NCBI GenBank assembly: GCA_002841405.1
Contig: PGZR01000004.1
Coordinates: 1-64,000 of the forward strand
Direction of reading: 5' to 3'
DNA from: Firmicutes bacterium HGW-Firmicutes-4
GTDB lineage: Bacteria; Bacillota; Clostridia; Eubacteriales; Eubacteriaceae
DNA: 64,000 nt
This document shows positions 36,807 to 45,862 of the stretch, piece after piece. Position 1 is the first letter of the stretch; each line of letters starts with the position of its first letter. Below the pieces are notes generated by a model. It worked only from the letters and a program-made list of their open reading frames with translations, was not told the origin of the DNA and did no database searches. Both the position numbers and the translations under genes were made by a program.

Positions 36807-37468
36807 AAATGAAAGTGATGCTGGTTGATGACCATCCTTTGTTTATGGAAGGCCTACAATATCTTCTTGGAACGTATGGCTTTAATGTGATCGGGACAGC
36901 AAAAAACGGGATCGAGGCGTTGGAAAAAGCTTGCTGTTTGAAGCCCGACATCATCTTAATGGATATCAAAATGCCTGGATGCAACGGTTTGGATGCGTTA
37001 AAGCTGATTAAGGTTAAAATGCCTGAGATTAAGATCGTAATATTGACTACTTCTGAGGAAGATAATGATTTGTTCGATGCGATGAAATTTGGAGCGTCGG
37101 GTTACCTTTTGAAAAATATGAATGCTCGGGAGCTTGTCGACATGCTATCTGCCCTTGAAAAAAATGAGGTTCCGCTTTCTTTAGGCCTGACAAAAAGACT
37201 TCTGGAAGAGTTCAAAAACAAAGAAAAACGAAGCGATCAAAACCTATCACTGGATTGCCATGATGGACAGTTAACCAAGCGACAATTGGAAGTCTTGGAA
37301 ATGATAGCAAAAGGCATCACTTATAAAGAAGTGGGAGAAACATTGGGACTTACCGAACGTACCGTAAAGTATCATATGAGTAGAATTCTTGAGTTGCTGC
37401 ATTTTGAAAATAGGGCTCAGGTTATTGCATACGCAGCTCGGATGGGAATTATAGAAAATCAGAAATAA
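36803..37468 (+). CDS. NarL/FixJ family response regulator
   Basis: This 221-residue regulator has a receiver domain (VMLVDDHPLFMEG; phosphoacceptor in IILMDIKMPGCNG; Lys in GYLLKNMNA) and a LuxR-type HTH (LTKRQLEVLEMIAKGITYKEVGETLGLTERTVKYHM). The start is ATG 36803 inside the kinase's last codons (ATGA overlap), so the two are made together. A perfect hairpin terminator follows at 37501-37537. It probably binds the promoter just ahead of the RiPP operon. Confidence 0.92.
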   Translation: MKMKVMLVDDHPLFMEGLQYLLGTYGFNVIGTAKNGIEALEKACCLKPDIILMDIKMPGCNGLDALKLIKVKMPEIKIVILTTSEEDNDLFDAMKFGASGYLLKNMNARELVDMLSALEKNEVPLSLGLTKRLLEEFKNKEKRSDQNLSLDCHDGQLTKRQLEVLEMIAKGITYKEVGETLGLTERTVKYHMSRILELLHFENRAQVIAYAARMGIIENQK

Positions 37469-37500
37469 GAAAATAACGTTTGAATAGTATGATTACTGTC

Positions 37501-37541
37501 GTAAAGTACAGTCATGTGAAAAATGACTGTACTTTACTTTA
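37501..37541 (+). terminator. Terminator of the two-component operon
   Basis: A perfect 15-bp stem (37501-37515 with 37523-37537) with a 7-base loop is followed by TTTATTT. It separates the kinase/regulator transcript from the RiPP operon. Confidence 0.8.
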
Positions 37542-37563
37542 TTTGAGACTGAACCTGAGTACA

Positions 37564-37592
37564 TTGCCCAGATTGTGAAAAAGTTTTATAAT
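37564..37592 (+). promoter_or_regulatory. Promoter of the RiPP operon
   Basis: TTGCCC (37564-37569) and TATAAT (37587-37592) are 17 bases apart, 33 bases before the first RiPP gene and right after the two-component terminator. The weak -35 would suit an activator-dependent promoter. Confidence 0.65.
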
Positions 37593-37624
37593 GGGAGTAT
37601 CTTCGAAACGAAAGGTGCCATGCT

Positions 37625-38959
37625 ATGATAGTGTTGGATGAAGAAATTTATATATTATCTTACGAAAAAGATTCAACAAAGAAGCTTGTTTACGCACCGA
37701 AGCGAGGGTGTGTAGAACTAATCGATCAACATCTGGCTGACTGTTTAAATAATGGTATGATTACAACGGAAAGTTCTTTGGTAAAAGAGTTGATAAAAAC
37801 AATTCAAAAAACACCTGAGAAAGACCTGGATGTGATGAAAAATGGCTTTCCAGAATTGAATATTGATCTGTCGAACGGTTGCAATATGCGATGTATCTAT
37901 TGTTATGCCGGTCGCGGAGAAGGCCGGGTAAAATATCAAAAAAAAGAGGATATCGACTTGATTTTAGATGCGTATTTTCGATATTTATACAACCTGCCTA
38001 GCTATCAAGAAAATGCGACCTGTTCGATTATCTTTACCAACGATGCAGAACCGACATTTGCACCGGATCTGCTAAAATACACGGTCATTACTGCAATTGA
38101 AAAGGCGAAACGGTTTAAAATCAAACCGATTTTTTTACTGCCTACAAATGGTGCCTTTGATGCAGGGCTGCGGGCGTTTATTATTAAGTATTTTAATGTC
38201 GTATCGTGTTCATTTGATGGGGTGCGGGATGTTCAGAATCATCACCGTCCCTTGAACAATAATAAACCATCCTTTGATCGGGTCTATGAAAATGTTCAAG
38301 CACTGTATCAGAGCGGAATAAAGCTAATTTTCAGTGTTGTTGTTACGCGTTATAATATTGATTATTTGAACGAAACGATTGATTTCTTTGATAAGAACTT
38401 TCCCGGAAGTTCTGTTTCTTTTGGACAAATTCATCTGAGTGGTCGAGCATTAGAGGATAAAAAGGACATCGGAGTAGATCAGCAGCACTTTGATGAACGG
38501 TTCATAGCGGCATTGAAATATGGAAAATTGACCTCCATCAAGGTTCGAGGAAAGCATGGTCATATGAGCTTAATGCCCAGATCACACTATTGTTCATCTA
38601 CTGCCAAACCAAACTGGAGCATCAGTTTGACGGGTGAGATATATGCGTGTATGGAAGAAAAGAGCGAGGACATGAAAATCGGGTGGTTTGATTTCGAACA
38701 GCGGGAATTAAATTTTGATCAGGGGAATATAAAAATACTGGGTAGAAAAACAGTGGATTGTAATGAGAAGTGTTGCGAATGTTTTGCCAAATACCTTTGT
38801 GCAGGGGGCTGTGTGAGTAAAAACGAAAGTCAGGCGGCACTGTGTAGCGGGATCAGGGAAAGAAACGTTCATTTTGTAAACCATGCTTATGAAGAGAAAA
38901 TGATGAGGGTAGAAGCTCGACGTCTTTTCAATATCACCGAAGATAAAGAAAGGAGGTGA
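37625..38959 (+). CDS. Radical SAM/SPASM peptide maturase
   Basis: This 444-residue enzyme starts with about 75 residues of a leader-recognition-like region (YAPKRGCVELIDQ). The radical SAM motif CNMRCIYC (about residue 88) follows. The C-terminal SPASM domain has LTGEIYACMEE, and CNEKCCECFAKYLCAGGCVSK with a later Cys, binding auxiliary 4Fe-4S clusters. This matches maturases that install thioether or C-C links on ribosomal peptides. The gene stops four bases before the precursor start, and the precursor's ribosome site overlaps its last codons. The product linkage is unknown. Confidence 0.88.
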   Translation: MIVLDEEIYILSYEKDSTKKLVYAPKRGCVELIDQHLADCLNNGMITTESSLVKELIKTIQKTPEKDLDVMKNGFPELNIDLSNGCNMRCIYCYAGRGEGRVKYQKKEDIDLILDAYFRYLYNLPSYQENATCSIIFTNDAEPTFAPDLLKYTVITAIEKAKRFKIKPIFLLPTNGAFDAGLRAFIIKYFNVVSCSFDGVRDVQNHHRPLNNNKPSFDRVYENVQALYQSGIKLIFSVVVTRYNIDYLNETIDFFDKNFPGSSVSFGQIHLSGRALEDKKDIGVDQQHFDERFIAALKYGKLTSIKVRGKHGHMSLMPRSHYCSSTAKPNWSISLTGEIYACMEEKSEDMKIGWFDFEQRELNFDQGNIKILGRKTVDCNEKCCECFAKYLCAGGCVSKNESQAALCSGIRERNVHFVNHAYEEKMMRVEARRLFNITEDKERR

Positions 38960-38963
38960 TAAA

Positions 38964-39188
38964 ATGTCACAAGCATTAAAAAGTTTAGTTGAAAAAATTA
39001 AAACAGACGAAAGCCTGGAAAAACAGTTTAAAGCATGTCAAAGTAAGGAAGAACAAGTTGCACTTGCCAAGACAATGGGATTTGAAATTTCTGTTAGTGA
39101 ACTGGAAGAAGCGGAAAAAGTATCGGATGATCAACTTGATCAAGTAGCCGGAGGTGGTTGTACTGTTTACGTTGGGACTATTTTTTAA
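38964..39188 (+). CDS. RiPP precursor with Nif11-like leader
   Basis: This 74-residue peptide has a helical, charged leader (SQALKSLVEKIKTDESLEKQF ... LAKTMGFEISVSELEEAE) like Nif11-type leaders. It ends with DDQLDQVAGGG, the double-Gly site cleaved by C39 peptidases. The core is CTVYVGTIF or the same with one leading Gly, only 9-10 residues with one Cys. AAGGAGGTGAT before the ATG is nearly perfect for the 16S anti-Shine-Dalgarno, indicating high expression. A hairpin follows at 39199-39231. It is placed between two radical SAM genes and upstream of the exporter. Confidence 0.9.
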   Translation: MSQALKSLVEKIKTDESLEKQFKACQSKEEQVALAKTMGFEISVSELEEAEKVSDDQLDQVAGGGCTVYVGTIF

Positions 39189-39198
39189 ATTCTTTTAA

Positions 39199-39231
39199 GC
39201 AATAAGCACACATTTTTTGTGTGCTTATTGC
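39199..39231 (+). repeat. Perfect 14-bp hairpin directly after the precursor gene
   Basis: Arms 39199-39212 and 39218-39231 are exact complements with a 5-T loop. No T-tract follows, and the next gene of the operon starts 24 bases later. It most likely stabilises or processes the precursor mRNA or partly terminates it, so that the peptide is made in excess of the enzymes. Confidence 0.8.
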
Positions 39232-39255
39232 ATTTCATTGAAAAAGAGGTGAATT

Positions 39256-40203
39256 ATGAAATGTTTATCGAAACTTGGATTGGTTTACACCTATAAGTGT
39301 AATGCCAGCTGTGCCAGTTGCTGTTTTGAATGCCATCCAAACCTGACCGAAAAAATGGAATTAAAAGATGCGCTCGATTATATCCATCAGGCAGCGGTGA
39401 GTTCGACTTTTGATGAAATTGGTATTTCCGGTGGAGAGGCCTTACTTTACGAAACTGAAGTTTTGGAAATTTTAGAATATGCCAACGGATTAGGGTTAAA
39501 GACGACGTTAACAACCAACGGTTTCTGGGGCGAAACCTTGGAAAATGCCTTAAATAAGTTAAAAATATTGAAAGAAAAGGGTTTGTCAAGTCTGGTTGTA
39601 AGTACAGATGAATTTCATCAATCATTTATATCATACAATTATATAGAAAATATTTTGATTGCCAATGAGACCGTTGGAATTCCCCTGAAAATATATAATA
39701 TAGTGATCAGTACATCGCCGGATCATCCCCTTGAAACTAAATATAAACACTGTGATTGGATAAAGGGCGCATGCGTGCCGGCGGGAAGAGCAAAGCAGAC
39801 AATTCTTTCAGATAATTATATGTATGGAGATTACGGAGGCAGATGTACTTATGCGGATAAATTGACCATTATGCCGGATAACTTTGTCTATCCCTGTTGC
39901 AGTCCCGGTATCCGGTTAAAAGCGATGCAGCTTGGATCGGTATCTGAACTTTCGATCGCTCAATTGCTAAAAGTAAAAGAAAACGCAGCATTATTAAATA
40001 TCATCATACAGAGAGGGCCCAAGTGGTTGAAGGAAGCCGGGGAAGCGAGAGGCTGCTTTCTTCAGAATAGGCAGGACGAATATGTTTCAATTTGTCATTT
40101 ATGTCAGGAAATATTCGCGGATGAGGTTTTTCTTCAAAAGATGAAACCGCTTATAAAAGAATTTAGTGCAGATATTGATTATGAAAAATATTTAAAATTG
40201 TAG
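39256..40203 (+). CDS. Second radical SAM enzyme of the RiPP cluster
   Basis: This 315-residue protein has the radical SAM motif CNASCASC (about residue 15), GISGGEALLYETEVL, and TTNGFWG. A C-terminal region has FVYPCCSPG, GCFLQ and ICHLCQE, likely an auxiliary cluster. It is shorter than the first maturase and lacks an N-terminal recognition domain. It may perform a different modification on the same core. The ribosome site AAAGAGGTGA precedes the ATG. The operon continues with the exporter 37 bases downstream. Confidence 0.85.
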   Translation: MKCLSKLGLVYTYKCNASCASCCFECHPNLTEKMELKDALDYIHQAAVSSTFDEIGISGGEALLYETEVLEILEYANGLGLKTTLTTNGFWGETLENALNKLKILKEKGLSSLVVSTDEFHQSFISYNYIENILIANETVGIPLKIYNIVISTSPDHPLETKYKHCDWIKGACVPAGRAKQTILSDNYMYGDYGGRCTYADKLTIMPDNFVYPCCSPGIRLKAMQLGSVSELSIAQLLKVKENAALLNIIIQRGPKWLKEAGEARGCFLQNRQDEYVSICHLCQEIFADEVFLQKMKPLIKEFSADIDYEKYLKL

Positions 40204-40240
40204 CCTATTTGTTGAGACAAAACCTAGAGGAGTATTGGGT

Positions 40241-41077
40241 ATGGATAGTAATTTTTTTAGAAAAGAAACAACAACTGAGGTTACTTCTCCAGATGAACTG
40301 GATCAAGCGATTAGGATAATCGACCGCAAAACACATATGTTTGTTTTTGGAATGGTTATATTTATCGGAACTTGTTTATTATGGGCCTTCTATGGGTCAA
40401 TACCGGTGACCTTGCGTGGAAGCGGAATCATTATGCCTGAAGGGGGAGTACAGCATATCATTACACAACAGGAAGGGATTATCAGGACGATCTTGATTGA
40501 ACAGGGGCAGTATATCCGCGAGGGTGAGGTTATCGGCAGCATGGAAGTAAAAGATTCGACGGGAAGTCTGAAGCTGTTCGATATTACTGCCGAGATAAAT
40601 GGCCGGGTATCCGAAATCAGATCGTTGGTTGGAGATTATGTCAATAGTGAAGAAAAGATAATCAGTATTGTAGCGGCATCCGAAGTACAGGACATTCTCG
40701 AAGCGATTCTATTTGTGCCGGTTAAACATGGTAAAAATCTAAAAAATGGAATGGAAGTTCATATACAGCCAAGCAATGTTAATAAAGAGGAGTATGGATT
40801 CCTCAAGGGCATTGTAAAGCAGGTATCCGATTATCCGGTTAGCGACAAAAGATTGGAATTGTTATTGGGATCGGAATCGCTGGTATCTTCATTTTCGGAT
40901 GGACAGGTTGTGCTTGAGGTTGAAGTAGATCTTGTTTTAAGCGACACGACCGACAGTGGTTATCAATGGTCAACACCGAATGGGCCGCCCTTCAATATTT
41001 ACGAAGGTACGCTATGTGATGCGGATTTTATAGTCGACAATACTAAACCGATTAATCTGGTGATGGACGGGAGGTGA
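40241..41077 (+). CDS. NHLM-type HlyD-like secretion protein
   Basis: This 278-residue protein has one membrane helix (about 30-52, FVFGMVIFIGTCLLWAFYGS) and a HlyD-like extracellular part with two lipoyl-type segments (RTILIEQGQYIREGEVIGSMEV; GRVSEIRSLVGDYVNSEE). It matches the adaptor protein of NHLM bacteriocin export systems. The ATG at 40241 has TAGAGGAG eight bases upstream; an in-frame TTG at 40235 is too close to the site. Its stop overlaps the ribosome site of the peptidase-transporter gene. Confidence 0.85.
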   Translation: MDSNFFRKETTTEVTSPDELDQAIRIIDRKTHMFVFGMVIFIGTCLLWAFYGSIPVTLRGSGIIMPEGGVQHIITQQEGIIRTILIEQGQYIREGEVIGSMEVKDSTGSLKLFDITAEINGRVSEIRSLVGDYVNSEEKIISIVAASEVQDILEAILFVPVKHGKNLKNGMEVHIQPSNVNKEEYGFLKGIVKQVSDYPVSDKRLELLLGSESLVSSFSDGQVVLEVEVDLVLSDTTDSGYQWSTPNGPPFNIYEGTLCDADFIVDNTKPINLVMDGR

Positions 41078-41082
41078 ATTTG

Positions 41083-43236
41083 ATGCCGAAAAACGTCAAA
41101 AAAGTACCGAATGTCATGCAAATCGAGGCGGTTGAATGCGGAGCTGCCGCGCTAACAATGATACTGAGTTATTTTAAAAAATATGTAACCCTAGAGGAAG
41201 TCCGCGAAAAATGCGGTATCACTCGAGATGGGAGTAAGGCCAGCAATATTTTGAAGGCGGCCAGAAGCTACGGACTTGCGGCTCAGGGATATCGTCTGGA
41301 TACAAAGGCGGCGCTCAAGCTTGAAATGCCCGTGATTATTCACTGGAATATGAATCACTATCTCGTTTTGGAAGGGTTTCATAAAGGAAAATATTATTTA
41401 AATGATCCAGCTGGAGGCCGGCGAACTGTTGACGTGGAAATTTTTGACAAATCCTTTACTGGCATAGCAATTGGATTTAAAAAAGATAAAGAATTTAAGC
41501 CTTCTGGTAAAAAGCAAATGATTTTCGAAGCGTTTCGAAAACAAATAAAAACGTATAGATATGAGCTGGCCTATATAAGCTTCATCGGTTTAATGATGAT
41601 CTTGCCGACATTGTTTATTGCTTGGTTGGCAAAAATATTTCTTGATGAAGTATGGATCAACGGTCGTGTCCATTGGTTGCCTGGGTTACTGTTAGGTTTA
41701 TTAATAGTTGCAGTGCTAAAGGCTGTTACTGGTTATATTTACCGCGGATTGAGTTACTGTCTCATGGAAAAGATCAGGATTAGCGAAACAAGCCGATTAC
41801 TATGGAGAACGATTCACCTTCCCGCACGATTCTTCATGCAGCGTTATGCAGGCGAGATCAGCTCAAGAGTTAAAAATGTTGATAGCATCGTGTCATTTAT
41901 TGCGATTGACATGGTCAATGCCTTTGCAGCCATGTTGGCGATGTTGATATTTATGATTGTACTGTTTAATTATAGTCTGTGGCTTTCGTTGCTGATTCTG
42001 TTACTGTTTGCGATTAATATGATTTTTTTAGCGATTAATACAAAAGTTCAGGAAAGTCTAAATAACCGAATAAGTATGTCGAATATGAAACTTATGGGCT
42101 CATCAATTTCGGACATACAACTAATTGAAACAATTAAGACGACAAGTTCGGAGCAGGCTTTCTTTGAAAAGTGGGCTGGGTATCAGAGTAAGTTGATCAA
42201 TGAAAAACAGGAAGCAAGCGTAAAAATTCAGGGTTTAATGAATCTTCCGCAGTTTACGTCAATTATTGCAACAGCAGCTGTTCTTTTCACCGGTGGTTAT
42301 TTAATCATCCAGGGAGAATTATCGGTTGGTGTTTTGGTTGCGTTTCAGAGCATTATGGCAAGCTTTTTTGAATCCAGTATTATTTTGAATCAAACTGGGA
42401 TGAAACTTCCTCAAGTGATTGCTGATGTCAAGCGGATCGAAGATATTCACAGATACCCTGATGACCGGAGCACGAAAAAACAGGTGGAGACGGGCGGGGA
42501 TGATGAAGTGATAGTATATGATGGAAATATTAGAATAGAAAATCTGACATTCGGATTTAGTAAATTTGAAGAACCTTTGATCGACGGATTTTCACTGGAA
42601 CTTAAAGCCGGTCAACGGGCGGCACTGGTAGGGCGTTCAGGTAGTGGAAAATCGACGATAGCAAAGCTTGTTTCCGGGATATATGAGCCCTGGTCGGGTG
42701 GAATATTTTTAGATGATAAACCGGTGAATGACCTACCAGTGAGCGTAGTCAACAAGGCGGTAGCCATGGTGGATCAGGAAATCATTTTGTTTGAAGGAAC
42801 CGTCAGTGAAAATATTTCTTTATGGCAACAGGATTTATGTGAGGAAAAACTTATTGAAGCTGCAAAAAATGCGTGTATCCATGATGATATTGTCCTCCGG
42901 AAAGGAGAATATCAATACCAAATGCTTGAAGATGGTCAAGATTTCAGTGGGGGACAGCGTCAACGGATAGAGATTGCTAGGGCATTTCTGCAGGAGCCTT
43001 GTGTTATGATTATGGATGAAGCAACTAGTGCCCTGGATCCGGCAACTGAGCTAAAAATTGATGATAATATGCGCAAGCAGGGATTTACATGCATTATTGT
43101 GGCACATCGTCTGAGTACCATCCGGGACTGTGATGAAATAATCGTTTTGGATAAAGGAAAGATCGTGCAAAGGGGCAATCATGACAGCCTGTTGAAGCAG
43201 GAGGGCCTTTATTCAGAATTGATAAAAACCATGTAG
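41083..43236 (+). CDS. NHLM-type ABC transporter with C39 peptidase domain
   Basis: This 717-residue protein has an N-terminal C39 peptidase (about 1-130) with catalytic Cys in MQIEAVECGAAALTM, His in IIHWNMNHYLVL and Asp in YLNDPAGG; it should cut after the double Gly of the precursor. Membrane helices span about 165-440. The NBD has Walker A GRSGSGKST, signature FSGGQRQR and Walker B VMIMDEATSALDP, with VAHRLSTI. The ATG at 41083 follows GGGAGGTGA. It probably removes the leader while exporting the peptide. Confidence 0.93.
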   Translation: MPKNVKKVPNVMQIEAVECGAAALTMILSYFKKYVTLEEVREKCGITRDGSKASNILKAARSYGLAAQGYRLDTKAALKLEMPVIIHWNMNHYLVLEGFHKGKYYLNDPAGGRRTVDVEIFDKSFTGIAIGFKKDKEFKPSGKKQMIFEAFRKQIKTYRYELAYISFIGLMMILPTLFIAWLAKIFLDEVWINGRVHWLPGLLLGLLIVAVLKAVTGYIYRGLSYCLMEKIRISETSRLLWRTIHLPARFFMQRYAGEISSRVKNVDSIVSFIAIDMVNAFAAMLAMLIFMIVLFNYSLWLSLLILLLFAINMIFLAINTKVQESLNNRISMSNMKLMGSSISDIQLIETIKTTSSEQAFFEKWAGYQSKLINEKQEASVKIQGLMNLPQFTSIIATAAVLFTGGYLIIQGELSVGVLVAFQSIMASFFESSIILNQTGMKLPQVIADVKRIEDIHRYPDDRSTKKQVETGGDDEVIVYDGNIRIENLTFGFSKFEEPLIDGFSLELKAGQRAALVGRSGSGKSTIAKLVSGIYEPWSGGIFLDDKPVNDLPVSVVNKAVAMVDQEIILFEGTVSENISLWQQDLCEEKLIEAAKNACIHDDIVLRKGEYQYQMLEDGQDFSGGQRQRIEIARAFLQEPCVMIMDEATSALDPATELKIDDNMRKQGFTCIIVAHRLSTIRDCDEIIVLDKGKIVQRGNHDSLLKQEGLYSELIKTM

Positions 43237-43244
43237 GAGGCCAT

Positions 43245-45719
43245 ATGGATAGTTTGACTTTAAAAGAAAAAATGGAGTACCATGTCATTTCGGGGACAAT
43301 TAATGTTTTTCTGGTAAAACAGCCTGAAGTCTCAGGATTGGAGCATAAACGCCACTATTTATTCAGCGCTTCTGAAGGGACGACAATTTACGGAGGAAAG
43401 GCAGAGGTGGAAGACGGTAGTTATGAATTAATAGCTATAGGAAAAAATGTTACTAAGGTTGAAGAAAAAGAACTGAAAAAGATCCATGCACAGACACACC
43501 GTTATTTGCAGGAAAAAGCAAATAAAATTGAAATGGAAATCAATCAAAAAAAAACACAATACATTGAAGAGCGAACTAACAAAGCGGCATTGCTTGATAA
43601 GGCTGTCAACATCTTGACGGATAATGTGCAGAAGAAAGTTTGTCAGCAGTCGGGAAGCATCTATTTTAAGGCCTGTCAGGTGGCTGCCAATGCCTTGGGA
43701 TTGGAGATAGAAGAACCAACGTGGTTTGAAGAAAATCAGCAACAACCTCGTATTTTGATGAAAACATATTTTCAAAAGACAAACATGAGATATAGAAGTA
43801 TCAAGCTAGATGGAAAGTGGCGAAAAAATATAGAGGGGGTTATAATAGCCTTTAAATCGGATAATGAGCCGTTTGTTCTTATCGCGGGGAGTAAAAAACG
43901 CTGTGAAATGATAGACTTAAAATTAGCAACGACGGTACCGGTAGATGAGAAAATCGAAAAAAGCATGCAAAAAGATGCGTTTATGATATACAGACCTTTG
44001 CCAGAAAAAAAAATAAGTGGCAGAGATCTGCTAAAATTTGGATTAAGAAAGATCAGTAAGAAGGATATCATGCTGCTTATGTTCAGTCTGATAGGTATTG
44101 GAATATTGGGGATGGCTGTACCGCTTCTGACCGGACTGACGGTTAGCTGGATTATTCCGCAGGGAAATATCAACCTTCTTACTCAAATCGGAATTATCCT
44201 GGCGGTAACAGCTCTAGCGTCGTTTTTTTTCAATCTAACAAGAGGATATATTATGCTTAGAATTGAAGGAAAACTTGATGTTGACCTACAAACGGCGATC
44301 TGGGATCGACTGCTGAATCTGCCATTGGGTTTTTTTAAAAGTTTTACATCGGCAGAATTAGCTTCCAGAGCATTAGGCATTACTATGATAAGAGATATCA
44401 TTTCTGGCCCGGTAATGATAATTTTATTAACAAGCATCTATTCTTTGTTCTGTTGGCTGGTACTTTTTTATTATAAGGTTTCTTTAGCTGCCGTCACTAC
44501 TTTGATGATTGGCGCATATCTAATAATAAACTGCTATTTTGTAAAACAGCAAATAGTATATGAGAGTCGGATTAATCAATTGACCAATAAACTGGCGGGT
44601 TTGTCTTTCCAACTAGTTAAGGGTGCTATTAAAATACAGAAATCAGGAGCGGCGGAGAGGGCATACTTCAGGTGGACGAAGACGCAATCAGAAAAACATA
44701 AGGCTGTGCAAAGCAAAACAATGATAACGTCAAAGATGGAGGCATTCAACGGATTTTATCTGCCGGTTTCGATTGCGATTATTTATTGGTTGATAACAAC
44801 GCAATCTGCTTTTTCTCTTCCAGTTGGACATTTTGTCGGCTTCAATTCTGCATATATGATATTTATGACCTCGATGTTCGGTATCTTCAGTTCGCTACAG
44901 GGGATCTCCCAGGTGCTGCCCTTATATGATCGGGGCAAGATAATATTGCAGACTAAACCAGAGAGCAAGGAAAACAAGCAGATAATCGAGTCACCGTCAG
45001 GCAAGATAGAGGTTCATCATGTTAGGTTCCGGTACGGTGAAACAAGTGCAGAAGTATTAAAAGATATATCGCTTGAAATCAAACCGGGCGAGTATATCGG
45101 TATTGTTGGCACTTCTGGCAGCGGTAAATCGACACTGTTTAAGCTATTGTTAGGTTTTGAAACGGGTTTTGAAGGTAAGATAACCTATGATGATCAAGAT
45201 ATAAAAAATATCGATCTGCGAGAACTGCGAAAAAAGATCGGTGTGGTCTTGCAAACCGGTAAGTTGATGTCGGACAGCATCTATCACAATATCGTGGCCA
45301 CAAATCTGCACCTTAACATGGAGGCGGCTTGGGAGGCGGCAAGTATTGCCGGTATTGATGAAGATATTAAAGCGATGCCAATGGGTATGTATACGATGGT
45401 TATGGAAGGAGCTGGAACCATATCTGGTGGTCAAAAACAGCGCATTTTGATTGCAAGAGCGGTGGTAAGCAAACCCGGAATATTGTTTTTTGATGAGGCA
45501 ACAAGTGCTTTGGATAACATCACTCAAACTAAAATAAAGCAAAGTTTAGATAGCTTTTTCGCAACTAGAATAGTGATCGCCCATCGGTTGAGTACAGTAA
45601 AAAATTGTGATCGGATTATCGTGTTGGATCGTGGAGAAATCAAAGAGATGGGAAATTATGAGATACTGATGAAAAAAAGAGGTATTTTTTATGACTTGGC
45701 TAAAAGACAATTAGTATGA
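43245..45719 (+). CDS. NHLM-type ABC transporter, second ATP-binding subunit
   Basis: This 824-residue protein has an N-terminal region of about 280 residues without a peptidase motif, including a coiled-coil-like stretch (ALDKAVNILTDNVQ region). Membrane helices lie at about 290-560. The NBD has GTSGSGKST, ISGGQKQR, ILFFDEATSALDN and IAHRLST. It matches the larger NHLM bacteriocin ABC protein, which pairs with the C39 transporter. The ATG at 43245 follows TAGGAGG. It is the last gene of the RiPP operon; two terminators follow. Confidence 0.9.
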   Translation: MDSLTLKEKMEYHVISGTINVFLVKQPEVSGLEHKRHYLFSASEGTTIYGGKAEVEDGSYELIAIGKNVTKVEEKELKKIHAQTHRYLQEKANKIEMEINQKKTQYIEERTNKAALLDKAVNILTDNVQKKVCQQSGSIYFKACQVAANALGLEIEEPTWFEENQQQPRILMKTYFQKTNMRYRSIKLDGKWRKNIEGVIIAFKSDNEPFVLIAGSKKRCEMIDLKLATTVPVDEKIEKSMQKDAFMIYRPLPEKKISGRDLLKFGLRKISKKDIMLLMFSLIGIGILGMAVPLLTGLTVSWIIPQGNINLLTQIGIILAVTALASFFFNLTRGYIMLRIEGKLDVDLQTAIWDRLLNLPLGFFKSFTSAELASRALGITMIRDIISGPVMIILLTSIYSLFCWLVLFYYKVSLAAVTTLMIGAYLIINCYFVKQQIVYESRINQLTNKLAGLSFQLVKGAIKIQKSGAAERAYFRWTKTQSEKHKAVQSKTMITSKMEAFNGFYLPVSIAIIYWLITTQSAFSLPVGHFVGFNSAYMIFMTSMFGIFSSLQGISQVLPLYDRGKIILQTKPESKENKQIIESPSGKIEVHHVRFRYGETSAEVLKDISLEIKPGEYIGIVGTSGSGKSTLFKLLLGFETGFEGKITYDDQDIKNIDLRELRKKIGVVLQTGKLMSDSIYHNIVATNLHLNMEAAWEAASIAGIDEDIKAMPMGMYTMVMEGAGTISGGQKQRILIARAVVSKPGILFFDEATSALDNITQTKIKQSLDSFFATRIVIAHRLSTVKNCDRIIVLDRGEIKEMGNYEILMKKRGIFYDLAKRQLV

Positions 45720-45833
45720 TTTAATAAAATAACAAAATAAGTATGTTCTGTATGATGAAATCAAAAAAATTTTAAAATACAGATCCATTTGACATATTGT
45801 ATGTAAATTTGGCTTAGAATACTTTTGATGCAC

Positions 45834-45860
45834 AGACCAACAAATAAAGTTGGTCTTTTA
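45834..45860 (+). terminator. Terminator of the RiPP operon
   Basis: AGACCAAC (45834-45841) pairs with GTTGGTCT (45849-45856), followed by TTTAAAA. A second terminator follows at once. Confidence 0.7.
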
Positions 45861-45862
45861 AA

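Noticed and set aside
37501-37537. Perfect hairpin considered as an operator for the RiPP promoter
   Set aside because: Its position just after the response-regulator stop and the T-rich tail fit a terminator better.
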